DNA of 64,000 nucleotides from Camelus bactrianus. Its lineage: Eukaryota > Chordata > Mammalia > Artiodactyla > Camelidae. The notes below the pieces were generated by a model, which did not search any database, had not been told where the DNA came from, and saw only the letters and a program-made list of their open reading frames with translations. The DNA lies in assembly GCF_048773025.1 (NCBI RefSeq), contig NC_133572.1, positions 24,082,501 through 24,146,500 of the forward strand, in the 5' to 3' direction. Shown one piece after another: positions 24,870-36,813 of this stretch (position 1 is the stretch's first letter; every line of letters begins with the position of its first letter). A program made the position numbers and the translations under genes.

Positions 24870-25864
24870 ATGTATGGTGTGGAGTTTGCAACTAAAAAGA
24901 AACTTTGTGTTCCCAACAAGCTAGGTGAAGGACGGCTTTCACAAACACTTATCTCTCAGAACCTAGCAAGTGGAGAGACGTTCGTTCATCTAGCACCAAG
25001 GGAACGGGTTGCAGGAGACACTTTTTCTCTATTTCTCAGTCTGTTTCCTAGTGCTGATTTGAAGTTCCTGCAGTTTTCACTGTAAAACCGAGTTGGAGCT
25101 AGTACCTAACCATATATATGTATGGAATGGAGTTTGCAACTGAAAAGAAACTTTGTGTTCCCAACAAGCTAGGTGAAGGACGGCTTTCACACACACTTAT
25201 CTCTCAGAACTGAGCAAGTCGAGAGACGTTCGTTCATCTAGCACCAATGGAACGGGTTGCAGGAGACACTTTTTCTCTGCTTTCTCAGTCTGTTTCCTAG
25301 TGCCGGTTTGAAGTTCCTGCAGTTTTCACTGTAAAACAGAGTTGGGGCTAGTACCTCCCCATATATATGTATGGAATGGAGTTTGCAACTGAAAAGAAAC
25401 TTTGTGTTCCCAACAAGCTAGGTGAAGGAAGGCTTTCACACACACTTATCTCTCAGAACTGAGCAAGTGGAGAGACGTTCGTTCATCTAGCACCAAGGGA
25501 ACGGGTTGCAGGAGACACTTTTTCTCTGCTTTCTCAGTCTTTTTCCTAGTGCCGGTTTGAAGTTCCTGCAGTTTTCACTGTAAAACCGAGTTGGGGCTAG
25601 TACCTCCCCATATGTATGTATGGAATGGAGTTTGCAACTGAAAAGAAACTTTGTGTTTCCAACAAGCTAGGTGAAGGATGGCTTTCACACACACTTATCT
25701 CTCAGAACTGAGCAAGTGGAGAGACGTTCGTTCATCTAGCACCAAGGGAACGGGTTGCAGGAGACACTTTTTCTCTGCTTTCTCAGTCTGTTTCTTAGTG
25801 CCTGTTTGAAGTTAATGCAGTTTTCACTGTCAAACAGTGTTGGAGCTAGTACCTAGCCATATAT
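24870..25864 (+). repeat. 995-bp four-monomer module, copy near 24.9 kb
   Basis: Four monomers in the order GGTGTGG type; GTCGAG with CAATGGAACGG and AACAGAG; GGAAGGC; CATATGTATG junction. The same order occurs at 4,715-5,709, 29,348-30,342 and 30,343-31,337. As at 5,710 and 31,338, it is followed directly by a GTTGAAGG / GCTGGAGACATT monomer. This copy differs in GCTGATTTG, ACCTAACC and GTGTTTCC, so it is one of the more diverged members. Confidence 0.85.
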
Positions 25865-27854
25865 ATGTATGGAATGGAGTTTGCAACTGAAAAGAAACTT
25901 TGTGTTCCCAACAAGCTAGTTGAAGGACGGATTTCACACACAGTTATCTCTCAGAACTCAGCAAGTGGAGAGACGTTCGTTCATCTAGCACCAAGGGAAC
26001 GGGTTGCTGGAGACATTTTTTCTCTGCTTTCTCAGTCTGTTTCCTAGTTCCGGTTTGAAGTTCCTGCAGTTTTCACTGTAAAACCGAGTTGGAGCTATTA
26101 CAACCCCATATATATGTATGGTGTGGAGTTTGCAACTAAAAAGAAACTTTGTGTTCCCAACAAGCTAGGTGAAGTACGGCTTTCACAAACACTTATCTCT
26201 CAGAACCTAGCAAGTGGAGTGACGTTCGTTCATCTAGCACCAAGGGAACGGGTTGCAGGAGACAATTTTTCTCTGTTTCTCAGTCTGTTTCCTAGTGCTG
26301 GTTTGAAGTTCCTGCAGTTTTCACTGTAAAACCGAGTTGGAGCTAGTACCTCCCCATATATATGTATGGAATGGAGTTTGCAACTGAAAAGAAACTTTGT
26401 GTTCCCAACAAGCTAGGTGAAGGACGGCTTTCACACACAATTATCTCTCAGAACTGAGCAAGTCGAGAGACGTTCGTTCATCTAGCACCAAGGGAACGGG
26501 TTGCAGGAGACACTTTTTCTCTGCTTTCTCAGTCTGTTTCCTAGTGCCGGTTTGAAGTTAATGCAGTTTTCACTGTAAAACCGAGTTGGGGCTAGTACCT
26601 CCCCATATATATGTATGGAATGGAGTTTGCAACTGAAAAGAAACTTTGTGTTCCCAACAAGCTAGGTGAAGGACGGCTTTCACACACACTTATCACTCAG
26701 AACTGAGCAAGTGGAGAGACGTTCGTTCATCTAGCACCAATGGAACGGGTTGCAGGAGACACTTTTTCTCTGCTTTCTCAGTCTGTTTCCTAGTGCCGGT
26801 TTGAAGTTCCTGCAGTTTTCACTGTAAAACAGAGTTGGGGCTAGTACCTCCCCATATATATGTATGGAATGGAGTTTGCAACTGAAAAGAAACTTTGTGT
26901 TCCCAACAAGCTAGGTGAAGGAAGGCTTTCACACACACTTATCTCTCAGAACTCAGCAAGTGGAGAGACGTTCGTTCATCTAGCACCAAGGGAACGGGTT
27001 GCAGGAGACACTTTTTCTCTGCTTTCTCAGTCTGTTTCCTAGTGCCGGTTTGAAGTTCCTGCAGTTTTCACTGTAAAACCGAGTTGGAGCTAGTACCTCC
27101 CCATATATATGTATGGAATGGAGCCTGCAACTGAAAAGAAACTTTGTGTTCCCAACAAGCTAGGTGAAGGACGGCTTTCACACACACTTATCTCTCAGAA
27201 CTGAACAAGTCGAGAGACGTTCGTTAATCTAGCACCAAGGGAACGGGTTGCTGGAGACATTTTTTCTCTGCTTTCTCAGTCTGTTTCCTAGTTCCGGTTT
27301 GAAGTTCCTGCAGTTTTCACTGTAAAACCGAGTTGGAGCTATTACCACCACATATATATGTATGGTGTGGAGTTTGCAACTAAAAAGAAACTTTGTGTTC
27401 CCAACAAGCTAGGTGAAGGACGGCTTTCACAAACACTTATCTCTCAGAACCTAGCAAGTGGAGAGACGTTCGTTCATCTAGCACCAAAGGAACGGGTTGC
27501 AGGAGACACTTTTTCTCTGTTTCTCAGTCTGTTTCCTAGTGCTGGTTTGAAGTTCCTGCAGTTTTCACTGTAAAACCGAGTTGGAGCTAGTACCTCCCCA
27601 TATATATGTATGGAATGGAGTTTGCAACTGAAAAGAAACTTTGTGTTCCCAACAAGCTAGGTGAAGGACGGCTTTCACACACACTTATCTCTCAGAACTG
27701 AGCAAGTCGAGAGACGTTCGTTCATCTAGCACCAATGGAACGGGTTGCAGGAGACACTTTTTCTCTGCTTTCTCAGTCTGTTTCCTAGTGCCGGTTTGAA
27801 GTTCCTGCAGTTTTCACTGTAAAACAGAGTTGGGGCTAGTACCTCCCCATATAT
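25865..27854 (+). repeat. Gamma HOR copy 1 (8 monomers, 1,990 bp)
   Basis: Eight monomers that recur at +1,990 bp: starts 25,865/27,855, 26,114/28,104, 26,860/28,850 and 27,358/29,348. All eight have close counterparts in beta in the same order (for example 26,114 with 18,399, the CACACAATTATC monomer, the CACTCAG monomer and the TTCGTTAATC monomer). Gamma therefore looks like a shortened HOR derived from beta or sharing its ancestor. The monomer at 26,860 has GCAGGAGAC where most of its relatives have GCAATAGAC. Confidence 0.92.
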
Positions 27855-29844
27855 ATGTATGGAATGGAGTTTGCAACTGAAAAGAAACTTTGTGTTCCCA
27901 ACAAGCTAGGTGAAGGACGGATTTCACACACAGTTATCTCTCAGAACTCAGCAAGTGGAGAGACGTTCGTTCATCTAGCACCAAGGGAACGGGTTGCTGG
28001 AGACATTTTTTCTCTGCTTTCTCAGTCTGTTTCCTAGTTCCGGTTTGAAGTTCCTGCAGTTTTCACTGTAAAACCGAGTTGGAGCTATTACCACCCCATA
28101 TATATGTATGGTGTGGAGTTTGCAACTAAAAAGAAACTTTGTGTTCCCAACAAGCTAGGTGAAGTACGGCTTTCACAAACACTTATCTCTCAGAACCTAG
28201 CAAGTGGAGTGACGTTCGTTCATCTAGCACCAAGGGAACGGGTTGCAGGAGACAATTTTTCTCTGTTTCTCAGTCTGTTTCCTAGTGCTGGTTTGAAGTT
28301 CCTGCAGTTTTCACTGTAAAACCGAGTTGGAGCTAGTACCTCCCCATATATATGTATGGAATGGAGTTTGCAACTGAAAAGAAACTTTGTGTTCCCAACA
28401 AGCTAGGTGAAGGACGGCTTTCACACACAATTATCTCTCAGAACTGAGCAAGTCGAGAGACGTTCGTTCATCTAGCACCAAGGGAACGGGTTGCAGGAGA
28501 CACTTTTTCTCTGCTTTCTCAGTCTGTTTCCTAGTGCCGGTTTTAAGTTAATGCAGTTTTCACTGTAAAACCGAGTTGGGGCTAGTACCTCCCCATATAT
28601 ATGTATGGAATGGAGTTTGCAACTGAAAAGAAACTTTGTGTTCCCAACAAGCTAGGTGAAGGACGGCTTTCACACACACTTATCACTCAGAACTGAGCAA
28701 GTGGAGAGACGTTCGTTCATCTAGCACCAATGGAACGGGTTGCAGGAGACACTTTTTCTCTGCTTTCTCAGTCTGTTTCCTAGTGCCGGTTTGAAGTTCC
28801 TGCAGTTTTCACTGTAAAACAGAGTTGGGGCTAGTACCTCCCCATATATATGTATGGAATGGAGTTTGCAACTGAAAAGAAACTTTGTGTTCCCAACAAG
28901 CTAGGTGAAGGAAGGCTTTCACACACACTTATCTCTCAGAACTCAGCAAGTGGAGAGACGTTCGTTCATCTAGCACCAAGGGAACGGGTTGCAATAGACA
29001 CTTTTTCTCTGCTTTCTCAGTCTGTTTCCTAGTGCCGGTTTGAAGTTCCTGCAGTTTTCACTGTAAAACCGAGTTGGAGCTAGTACCTCCCCATATATAT
29101 GTATGGAATGGAGCCTGCAACTGAAAAGAAACTTTGTGTTCCCAACAAGCTAGTTGAAGGACGGCTTTCACACACACTTATCTCTCAGAACTGAACAAGT
29201 CGAGAGACGTTCGTTAATCTAGCACCAAGGGAACGGGTTGCTGGAGACATTTTTTCTCTGCTTTCTCAGTCTGTTTCCTAGTTCCGGTTTGAAGTTCCTG
29301 CAGTTTTCACTGTAAAACCGAGTTGGAGCTATTACCACCACATATATATGTATGGTGTGGAGTTTGCAACTAAAAAGAAACTTTGTGTTCCCAACAAGCT
29401 AGGTGAAGGACGGCTTTCACAAACACTTATCTCTCAGAACCTAGCAAGTGGAGAGACGTTCGTTCATCTAGCACCAAAGGAACGGGTTGCAGGAGACACT
29501 TTTTCTCTGTTTCTCAGTCTGTTTCCTAGTGCTGGTTTGAAGTTCCTGCAGTTTTCACTGTAAAACCGAGTTGGAGCTAGTACCTCCCCATATATATGTA
29601 TGGAATGGAGCCTGCAACTGAAAAGAAACTTTGTGTTCCCAACAAGCTAGGTGAAGGACGGCTTTCACACACACTTATCTCTCAGAACTGAGCAAGTCGA
29701 GAGACGTTCGTTCATCTAGCACCAATGGAACGGGTTGCAGGAGACACTTTTTCTCTGCTTTCTCAGTCTGTTTCCTAGTGCCGGTTTGAAGTTCCTGCAG
29801 TTTTCACTGTAAAACAGAGTTGGGGCTAGTACCTCCCCATATAT
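27855..29844 (+). repeat. Gamma HOR copy 2
   Basis: Second gamma copy. Noted differences from copy 1 include GGTGAAGGACGGATTTC in monomer 1 in place of GTTGAAGG, GTTTTAAG near 28,541, GCAATAGAC near 28,991, CTAGTTGAAGGACGGC near 29,151, and GCCTGCAACTG instead of GTTTGCAACTG in monomer 8. Its last two monomers are also the first two of the 995-bp module at 29,348, so the two HOR descriptions overlap. Confidence 0.9.
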
Positions 29845-30342
29845 ATGTATGGAATGGAGTTTGCAACTGAAAAGAAACTTTGTGTTCCCAACAAGCTAGG
29901 TGAAGGAAGGCTTTCACACACACTTATCTCTCAGAACTGAGCAAGTGGAGAGACGTTCGTTCATCTAGCACCAAGGGAACGGGTTGCAATAGACACTTTT
30001 TCTCTGCTTTCTCAGTCTGTTTCCTAGTGCCGGTTTGAAGTTCCTGCAGTTTTCACTGTAAAACCAAGTTGGGGCTAGTACCTCCCCATATGTATGTATG
30101 GAATGGAGTTTGCAACTGAAAAGAAACTTTGTGTTCCCAACAAGCTAGGTGAAGAATGGCTTTCAAACACACTTATCTCTCAGAACTGAGCAAGTGGAGA
30201 GACGTTCGTTCATCTAGCACCAAGGGAACGGGTTGCAGGAGACACTTTTTCTCTGCTTTCTCAGTCTGTTTCCTAGTGCCGGTTTGAAGTTCCTGCAGTT
30301 TTCACTGTAAAACCGAGTTGGAGCTAGTACCACCACATATAT
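29348..30342 (+). repeat. 995-bp four-monomer module, tandem copy 1
   Basis: Module of GGTGTGG type, CAATGGAACGG type, GGAAGGC/GCAATAGAC type and CATATGTATG-junction type. It repeats immediately at +995 bp. The private variant ACCAAGTTGG at about 30,064 recurs at 31,059, showing that the two are direct sister copies. The fourth monomer has GGCTTTCAAACAC and ends in the CCTAGTGCCGG form. Confidence 0.9.
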
Positions 30343-31337
30343 ATGTATGGTGTGGAGTTTGCAACTAAAAAGAAACTTTGTGTTCCCAACAAGCTAGGTG
30401 AAGGACGGCTTTCACAAACACTTATCTCTCAGAACCTAGCAAGTGGAGAGACGTTCGTTCATCTAGCACCAAAGGAACGGGTTGCAGGAGACACTTTTTC
30501 TCTGTTTCTCAGTCTGTTTCCTAGTTCCGGTTTGAAATTCCTGCTGTTTTCACTGTAAAATCGAGTTGGGGCTAGTACCTCCCCATATATATGTATGGAA
30601 TGGAGTTTGCAACTGAAAAGAAACTTTGTGTTCCCAACAAGCTAGGTGAAGGACGGCTTTCACACACACTTATCTCTCAGAACTGAGCAAGTCGAGAGAC
30701 GTTCGTTCATCTAGCACCAATGGAACGGGTTGCAGGAGACACTTTTTCTCTGCTTTCTCAGTCTGTTTCCTAGTGCCGGTTTGAAGTTCCTGCAGTTTTC
30801 ACTGTAAAACAGAGTTGGGGCTAGTACCTCCCCATATATATGTATGGAATGGAGTTTGCAACTGAAAAGAAACTTTGTGTTCCCAACAAGCTAGGTGAAG
30901 GAAGGCTTTCACACACACTTATCTCTCAGAACTGAGCAAGTGGAGAGACGTTCGTTCATCTAGCACCAAGGGAACGGGTTGCAATAGACACTTTTTCTCT
31001 GCTTTCTCAGTCTGTTTCCTAGTGCCGGTTTGAAGTTCCTGCAGTTTTCACTGTAAAACCAAGTTGGGGCTAGTACCTCCCCATATGTATGTATGGAATG
31101 GAGTTTGCAACTGAAAAGAAACTTTGTGTTCCCAACAAGCTAGGTGAAGAATGGCTTTCACACACACTTATCTCTCAGAACTGAGCAAGTGGAGAGACGT
31201 TCGTTCATCTAGCACCAAGGGAACGGGTTGCAGGAGACACTTTTTCTCTGCTTTCTCAGTCTGTTTCTTAGTGCCTGTTTGAAGTTAATGCAGTTTTCAC
31301 TGTCAAACAGTGTTGGAGCTAGTACCTACCCATATAT
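30343..31337 (+). repeat. 995-bp four-monomer module, tandem copy 2
   Basis: Sister of the preceding module. The first monomer has a changed end (TAGTTCCGG, CTGCTGTTTTC, AATCGAG). The fourth ends in the TTCTTAGTGCC form with the CACTGTCAAACAGTG hairpin at about 31,297 and leads into a GTTGAAGG monomer at 31,338, the same exit seen at 5,710 and 25,865. Confidence 0.9.
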
Positions 31338-32830
31338 ATGTATGGAATGGAGTTTGCAACTGAAAAGAAACTTTGTGTTCCCAACAAGCTAGTTGAAGGA
31401 CGGATTTCACACACAGTTATCTCTCAGAACTCAGCAAGTGGAGAGACGTTCGTTCATCTAGCACCAAGGGAACGGGTTGCTGGAGACATTTTCTCTCTGC
31501 TTTCTCAGTCTGTTTCTTAGTGCCTGTTTGAAGTTAATGCAGTTTTCACTGTCAAACAGTGTTGGAGCTAGTACCTACCCATATATATGTATGGAATGGA
31601 GTTTGCAACTGAAAAGAAACTTTGTGTTCCCAACAAGCTAGTTGAAGGACGGATTTCACACACAGTTATCTCTCAGAACTCAGCAAGTGGAGAGACGTTC
31701 GTTCATCTAGCACCAAGGGAACGGGTTGCAGGAGACACTTTTTCTCTGCTTTCTCAGTCTGTTTCCTAGTGCCGGTTTGAAGTTAATGCAGTTTTCACTG
31801 TAAAACCGAGTTGGGGCTAGTACCTCCCCATATATATGTATGGAATGGAGTTTGCAACTGAAAAGAAACTTTGTGTTCCCAACAAGCTAGTTGAAGGACG
31901 GCTTTCACACACACTTATCACTCAGAACTGAGCAAGTGGAGAGACGTTCGTTCATCTAGCACCAAGGGAACGGGTTGCAGGAGACACTTTTTCTCTGCTT
32001 TCTCAGTCTGTTTCCTAGTGCCGGTTTGAAGTTCCTGCAGTTTTCACTGTAAAACAGAGTTGGGGCTAGTACCTCCCCATATATATGTATGGAATGGAGT
32101 TTGCAACTGAAAAGAAACTTTGTGTTCCCAACAAGCTAGGTGAAGGAAGGCTTTCACACACACATATCTCTCAGAACTGAGCAAGTGGAGAGACGTTCGT
32201 TCATCTAGCACCAAGGGAACGGGTTGCAATAGACACTTTTCTCTGCTTTCTCAGTCTGTTTCATAGTGCCGGTTTGAAGTTCCTGCAGTTTTCACTGTAA
32301 AACCGAGTTGGGGCTAGTACCTCCCCATATGTATGTATGGAATGGAGTTTGCAACTGAAAAGAAACTTTGTGTTCCCAACAAGCTAGGTGAAGGACGGCT
32401 TTCACACACACTTATCTCTCAGAACTGAGCAAGTGGAGAGACGTTCGTTCATCTAGCACCAAGGGAACGGGTTGCAGGAGACACTTATTCTCTGCTTTCT
32501 CAGTCTTTTTCTTAGTGCCTGTTTGAAGTTAATACAGTTTTCACTGTCAAACAGTGTTGGAGCTAGTACCTACCCATATATATGTATGGAATGGAGTTTG
32601 CAACTGAAAAGAAACTTTGTGTTCCCAACAAGCTAGTTGAAGGACGGATTTCACACACAGTTATCTCTCAGAACTCAGCAAATGGAGAGACGTTCGTTCA
32701 TCTAGCACCAAGGGAACGGGTTGCAGGAGACACTTTTTCTCTGCTTTCTCAGTCTGTTTCCTAGTGCCGGTTTGAAGTTCCTGCAGTTTTCACTGTAAAA
32801 CCGAGTTGGAGCTAGTACCTCCCCATATAT
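31338..32830 (+). repeat. Beta-like segment, one monomer shorter than beta
   Basis: Six monomers. 31,338 and 31,587 correspond to 16,407 and 16,656 of beta copy 1, and 32,582 corresponds to 17,901. The spacing 31,587-32,582 is 995 bp against 1,245 bp in beta, so one monomer of the beta order is missing. Private changes include CACACATATC near 32,161, TTCATAGTGCC near 32,271 and AGCAAATGG near 32,680. Confidence 0.85.
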
Positions 32831-35800
32831 ATGTATGGAATGGAGTTTGCAACTGAAAAGAAACTTTGTGTTCCCAACAAGCTAGGTGAAGGACGGCTTT
32901 CACACACACTTATCTCTCAGAAATGAGCAAGTGGAGAGATGTTCGTTCATCTAGCACCAAGGGAACGGGTTGCAGGAGACACTTTTTCTCTGCTTTCTCA
33001 GTCTGTTTCCTAGTGCCGGTTTCAAGTTCCTGCCGTTTTCACTGTAAAACTGAGTTGGAGCTAATACCTCCCCATATATATGTATGGAATGGAGTTTGCA
33101 ACTGAAAAGAAACTTTGTGTTCCCAACAAGCTAGGTGAAGGACGGCTTTCACACACACTTATCTCTCAGAACTGAGCAAGTGGAGAGACGTTCGTTCATC
33201 TAGCACCAAGGGAACGGGTTGCAGGAGACACTTTTTCTCTGCTTTCTCAGTCTGTTTCCTAGTGCCGGTTTGAGGTTCCTGCAGTTTTCACTGTAAAACA
33301 GAGTTGGGGCTAGTACCTCCCCATATATATGTATGGAATGGAGTTTGCAACTGAAAAGAAACTTTGTGTTCCCAACAAGCTAGGTGAAGGACGGCTTTCA
33401 CACACACTTATCTCTCAGAACTGAGCAAGTGGAGAGACGTTCGTTCATCTAGCACCAAGGGAACGGGTTGCAGGAGACACTTTTTCTCTGCTTTCTCAGT
33501 CTGTTTCCTAGTGCCGGTTTGAAGTTCCTGCAGTTTTCACTGTAAAACCGAGTTGGAGCTAGTACCTTCCCATATATATGTATGGAATGGAGTTTGCAAC
33601 TGAAAAGAAACTTTGTGTTCCCAACAAGCTAGGTGAAGGACGGCTTTCACACACACTTATCACTCAGAACTGAGCAAGTGGAGAGACGTTCGTTCATCTA
33701 GCACCAATGGAACGGGTTGCAGGAGACACTTTTTCTCTGCTTTCTCAGTCTGTTTCCTAGTGCCGGTTTGAAGTTCCTGCAGTTTTCACTGTAAAACAGA
33801 GTTGGGGCTAGTACCTCCCCATATATATGTATGGAATGGAGTTTGCAACTGAAAAGAAACTTTGTGTTCCCAACAAGCTAGGTGAACGAAGGCTTTCACA
33901 CACACTTATCTCTCAGAACTGAGCAAGTGGAGAGACGTTCGTTCATCTAGCACCAAGGGAACGGGTTGCAATAGACACTTTTTCTCTGCTTTCTCAGTCT
34001 GTTTCCTAGTGCCTGTTTGAAGTTCCTACCGTTTTCACTGTAAAACTGAGTTGGAGCTAATACCTCCCCATATATATGTATGGAATGGAGTTTGCAACTG
34101 AAAAGAAACTTTGTGTTCCCAACAAGCTAGGTGAAGGACGGCTTTCACACACACTTATCTCTCAGAACTGAGCAAGTGGAGAGACGTTCGTTCATCTAGC
34201 ACCAAGGGAACGGGTTGCAGGAGACACTTTTTCTCTGCTTTCTCAGTCTGTTTCCTAGTGCCGGTTTGAGGTTCCTGCAGTTTTCACTGTAAAACAGAGT
34301 TGGGGCTAGTACCTCCCCATATATATGTATGGAATGGAGTTTGCAACTGAAAAGAAACTTTGTGTTCCCAACAAGCTAGGTGAAGGACGGCTTTCACACA
34401 CACTTATCTCTCAGAACTGAGCAAGTGGAGAGACGTTCGTTCATCTAGCACCAAGGGAACGGGTTGCAGGAGACACTTTTTCTCTGCTTTCTCAGTCTGT
34501 TTCCTAGTGCCGGTTTGAAGTTCCTGCAGTTTTCACTGTAAAACCGAGTTGGAGCTAGTACCTCCCCATATATATGTATGGAATGGAGTTTGCAACTGAA
34601 AAGAAACTTTGTGTTCCCAACAAGCTAGGTGAAGGACGGCTTTCACACACATTTATCTCTCAGAACTGAGCAAGTGGAGAGACGTTCGTTCATCTAGCAC
34701 CAAGGGAACGGGTTGCAGGAGACACTTTTTCTCTGCTTTATCAGTCTGTTTCCTAGTGCCGGTTTGAAGTTCCTGCAGTTTTCACTGTAAAACCGAGTTG
34801 GGGTTTGTACCTCCCATATATATGTATGGAATGGAGCCTGCAACTGAAAAGAAACTTTGTGTTCCCAACAAGCTAGGTGAAGGACGGCTTTCACACACAC
34901 TTATCTCTCAGAACTGAGCAAGTGGAGAGACGTTCGTTCATCTAGCACCAAGGGAACGGGTTGCAGGAGACACTTTTTCTCTGCTTTCTCAGTCTGTTTC
35001 CTAGTGTCGGTTTGAAGTTCCTACAGTTTTCACTGTAAAACCGAGTTGGACCTAGTACCTTCCCATATATATGTATGGAATGGAGTTTGCAACTGAAAAG
35101 AAACTTTGTGTTCCCAACAAGCTAGGTGAAGGACGGCTTTCACACACACTTATCTCTCAGAACTGAACAAGTCGACAGACGTTCGTTCATCTAGCACCAA
35201 GGGAACGGGTTGCAGGAGACACTTTTTCTCTGCTTTCTCAGTCTGTTTCCTAGTTCCGGTTTGAAGTTCCTGCAGTTTTCACTGTAAAACCGAGTTGGGG
35301 CTAGTACCTCCCCATATATATGTATTGAATGGAGTTTGCAACTGAAAAGGAACTTTGTGTTCCCAACAAGCTAGGTGAAGGACGGCTTTCACACACACGT
35401 ATCTCTCAGAACTGAGCAAGTGGAGAGACGTTCGTTCATCTAGCACCAAGGGAACGGGTTGCAGGAGACACTTTTTCTCTGCTTTCTCAGTATGTTTCCT
35501 AGTGCCGGTTTGAAGTTCCTGCAGTTTTCACTGTAAAACCGAGTTGGAGCTAGTACCTCCCCATATATATGTATGGAATGGAGTTTGCAACTGAAAAGAA
35601 ACTTTGTGTTCCCAACAAGCTAGGTGAAGGACGGCTTTCACACACACTTATCTCTCAGAACTGAGCATGTGGAGAGACGTTCGTTCATCTAGCACAAAGG
35701 GAACGGGTTGCAGGAGGCATTTTTTCTCTGCTTTCTCAGTCAGTTTCCTAGTGCCGGTTTGAAGTTCCTGCAGTTTTCACTATAAAACCGAGTTGGAGCT

Positions 35801-36813
35801 AGTACTTCCCCATATATATGTATGGAATGGAGTTTGCAACTGAAAAGGAACTTTGTGTTCCCAACAAGCTAGGTGAAGGACGGCTTTCACACACACTTAT
35901 CTCTCAGAACTGAACAAGTCGAGAGACGTTCGTTCATCTAGCACCAAGGGAACGGGTTGCAGGATACATTTTTTCTCTGCTTTCTCAGTCTGTTTCCTAG
36001 TTCCGGGTTGAAGTTCCTGCAGTTTTCACTGTAAAACCGAGTTGGGGCTAGTACCTCCCCATATATATGTATTGAATGGAGTTTGCAACTGAAAAGAATC
36101 TTTGTGTTCCCAACAAGCTAGGTGAAGGACGGCTTTCACACACAAGTATCTCTCAGAACTGAGCAAGTGGAGAGACGTTCGTTCATCTAGCACCAAGGGA
36201 ACGGGTTGCAGGAGACACTTTTTCTCTGCTTTCTCAGTATGTTTCCTAGTGCCGGTTTGAAGTTCCTGCAATTTTCACTGTAAAACCGAGTTGGAGCTAG
36301 TACCTCCCCATATATATGTATGGAATGGAGTTTGCAACTGAAAAGAAACTTTGTGTTCCCAACAAGCTAGGTGAAGGACGGCTTTCACACACACTTATCT
36401 CTGAGAACTGAGAAAGTCGAGAGTCGTTCGTTCATCTAGCACCAAGGGAACGGGTTGCAGGAGACATTTTTTCTCTGCTTTCTCAGTCAGTTTCCTAGTG
36501 CCGGTTTGAATTTCCTGCAGTTTTCACTGTAAAACCGAGTTGGAGCTAGTACTTCCCCATATATATGTATGGAATTTAGTTTGCAACTGAAAAGAAACTT
36601 TGTGTTCCCAACAAGCTAGGTGAAGGACGGCTTTCACACACATTTATCTCTCAGAACTGAGAAAGTCGAGAGTCGTTCGTTCATCTAGCACCAATGGAAA
36701 GGGTTGCAGGAGACATTTTTTCTCTGCTTTCTCAGTCTGTTTCCTAGTGCCGGTTTGACGTTCCTGCAGTTTTCACTGTAAAACCGAGTTGGGGCTAGTA
36801 CCTCCCCATATAT
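32831..36813 (+). repeat. Mixed transition block between left and right HOR domains
   Basis: Sixteen monomers of mixed ancestry. 32,831-33,079 resembles the first monomer of block B. About 33,020-33,565 recurs at 34,018-34,560 (+996 bp, sharing TTTGAGGTTCC and GCTAATACC). A stretch around 34,700-34,900 with TTATCAGTC, GTTTGTACCTCCCAT and GCCTGCAACTG resembles alpha monomers 4-5. A three-monomer tandem follows at 35,071-36,564. The block separates the domain with the perfect hairpin variant from the delta/epsilon domain. Confidence 0.82.
35071..36564 (+). repeat. Three-monomer tandem duplication (2 x 747 bp)
   Basis: Two units, 35,071-35,817 and 35,818-36,564. TATTGAATGG recurs at 35,323 and 36,070, and CAGTATG at 35,488 and 36,235, each 747 bp apart. 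GAACAAGTCG and CAGTCAGTTTCC also recur in step. The third monomers differ more: the second unit has CTCTGAGAACTGAG with GAGAGTCG where the first has GAGCATGTGG. Confidence 0.88.
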
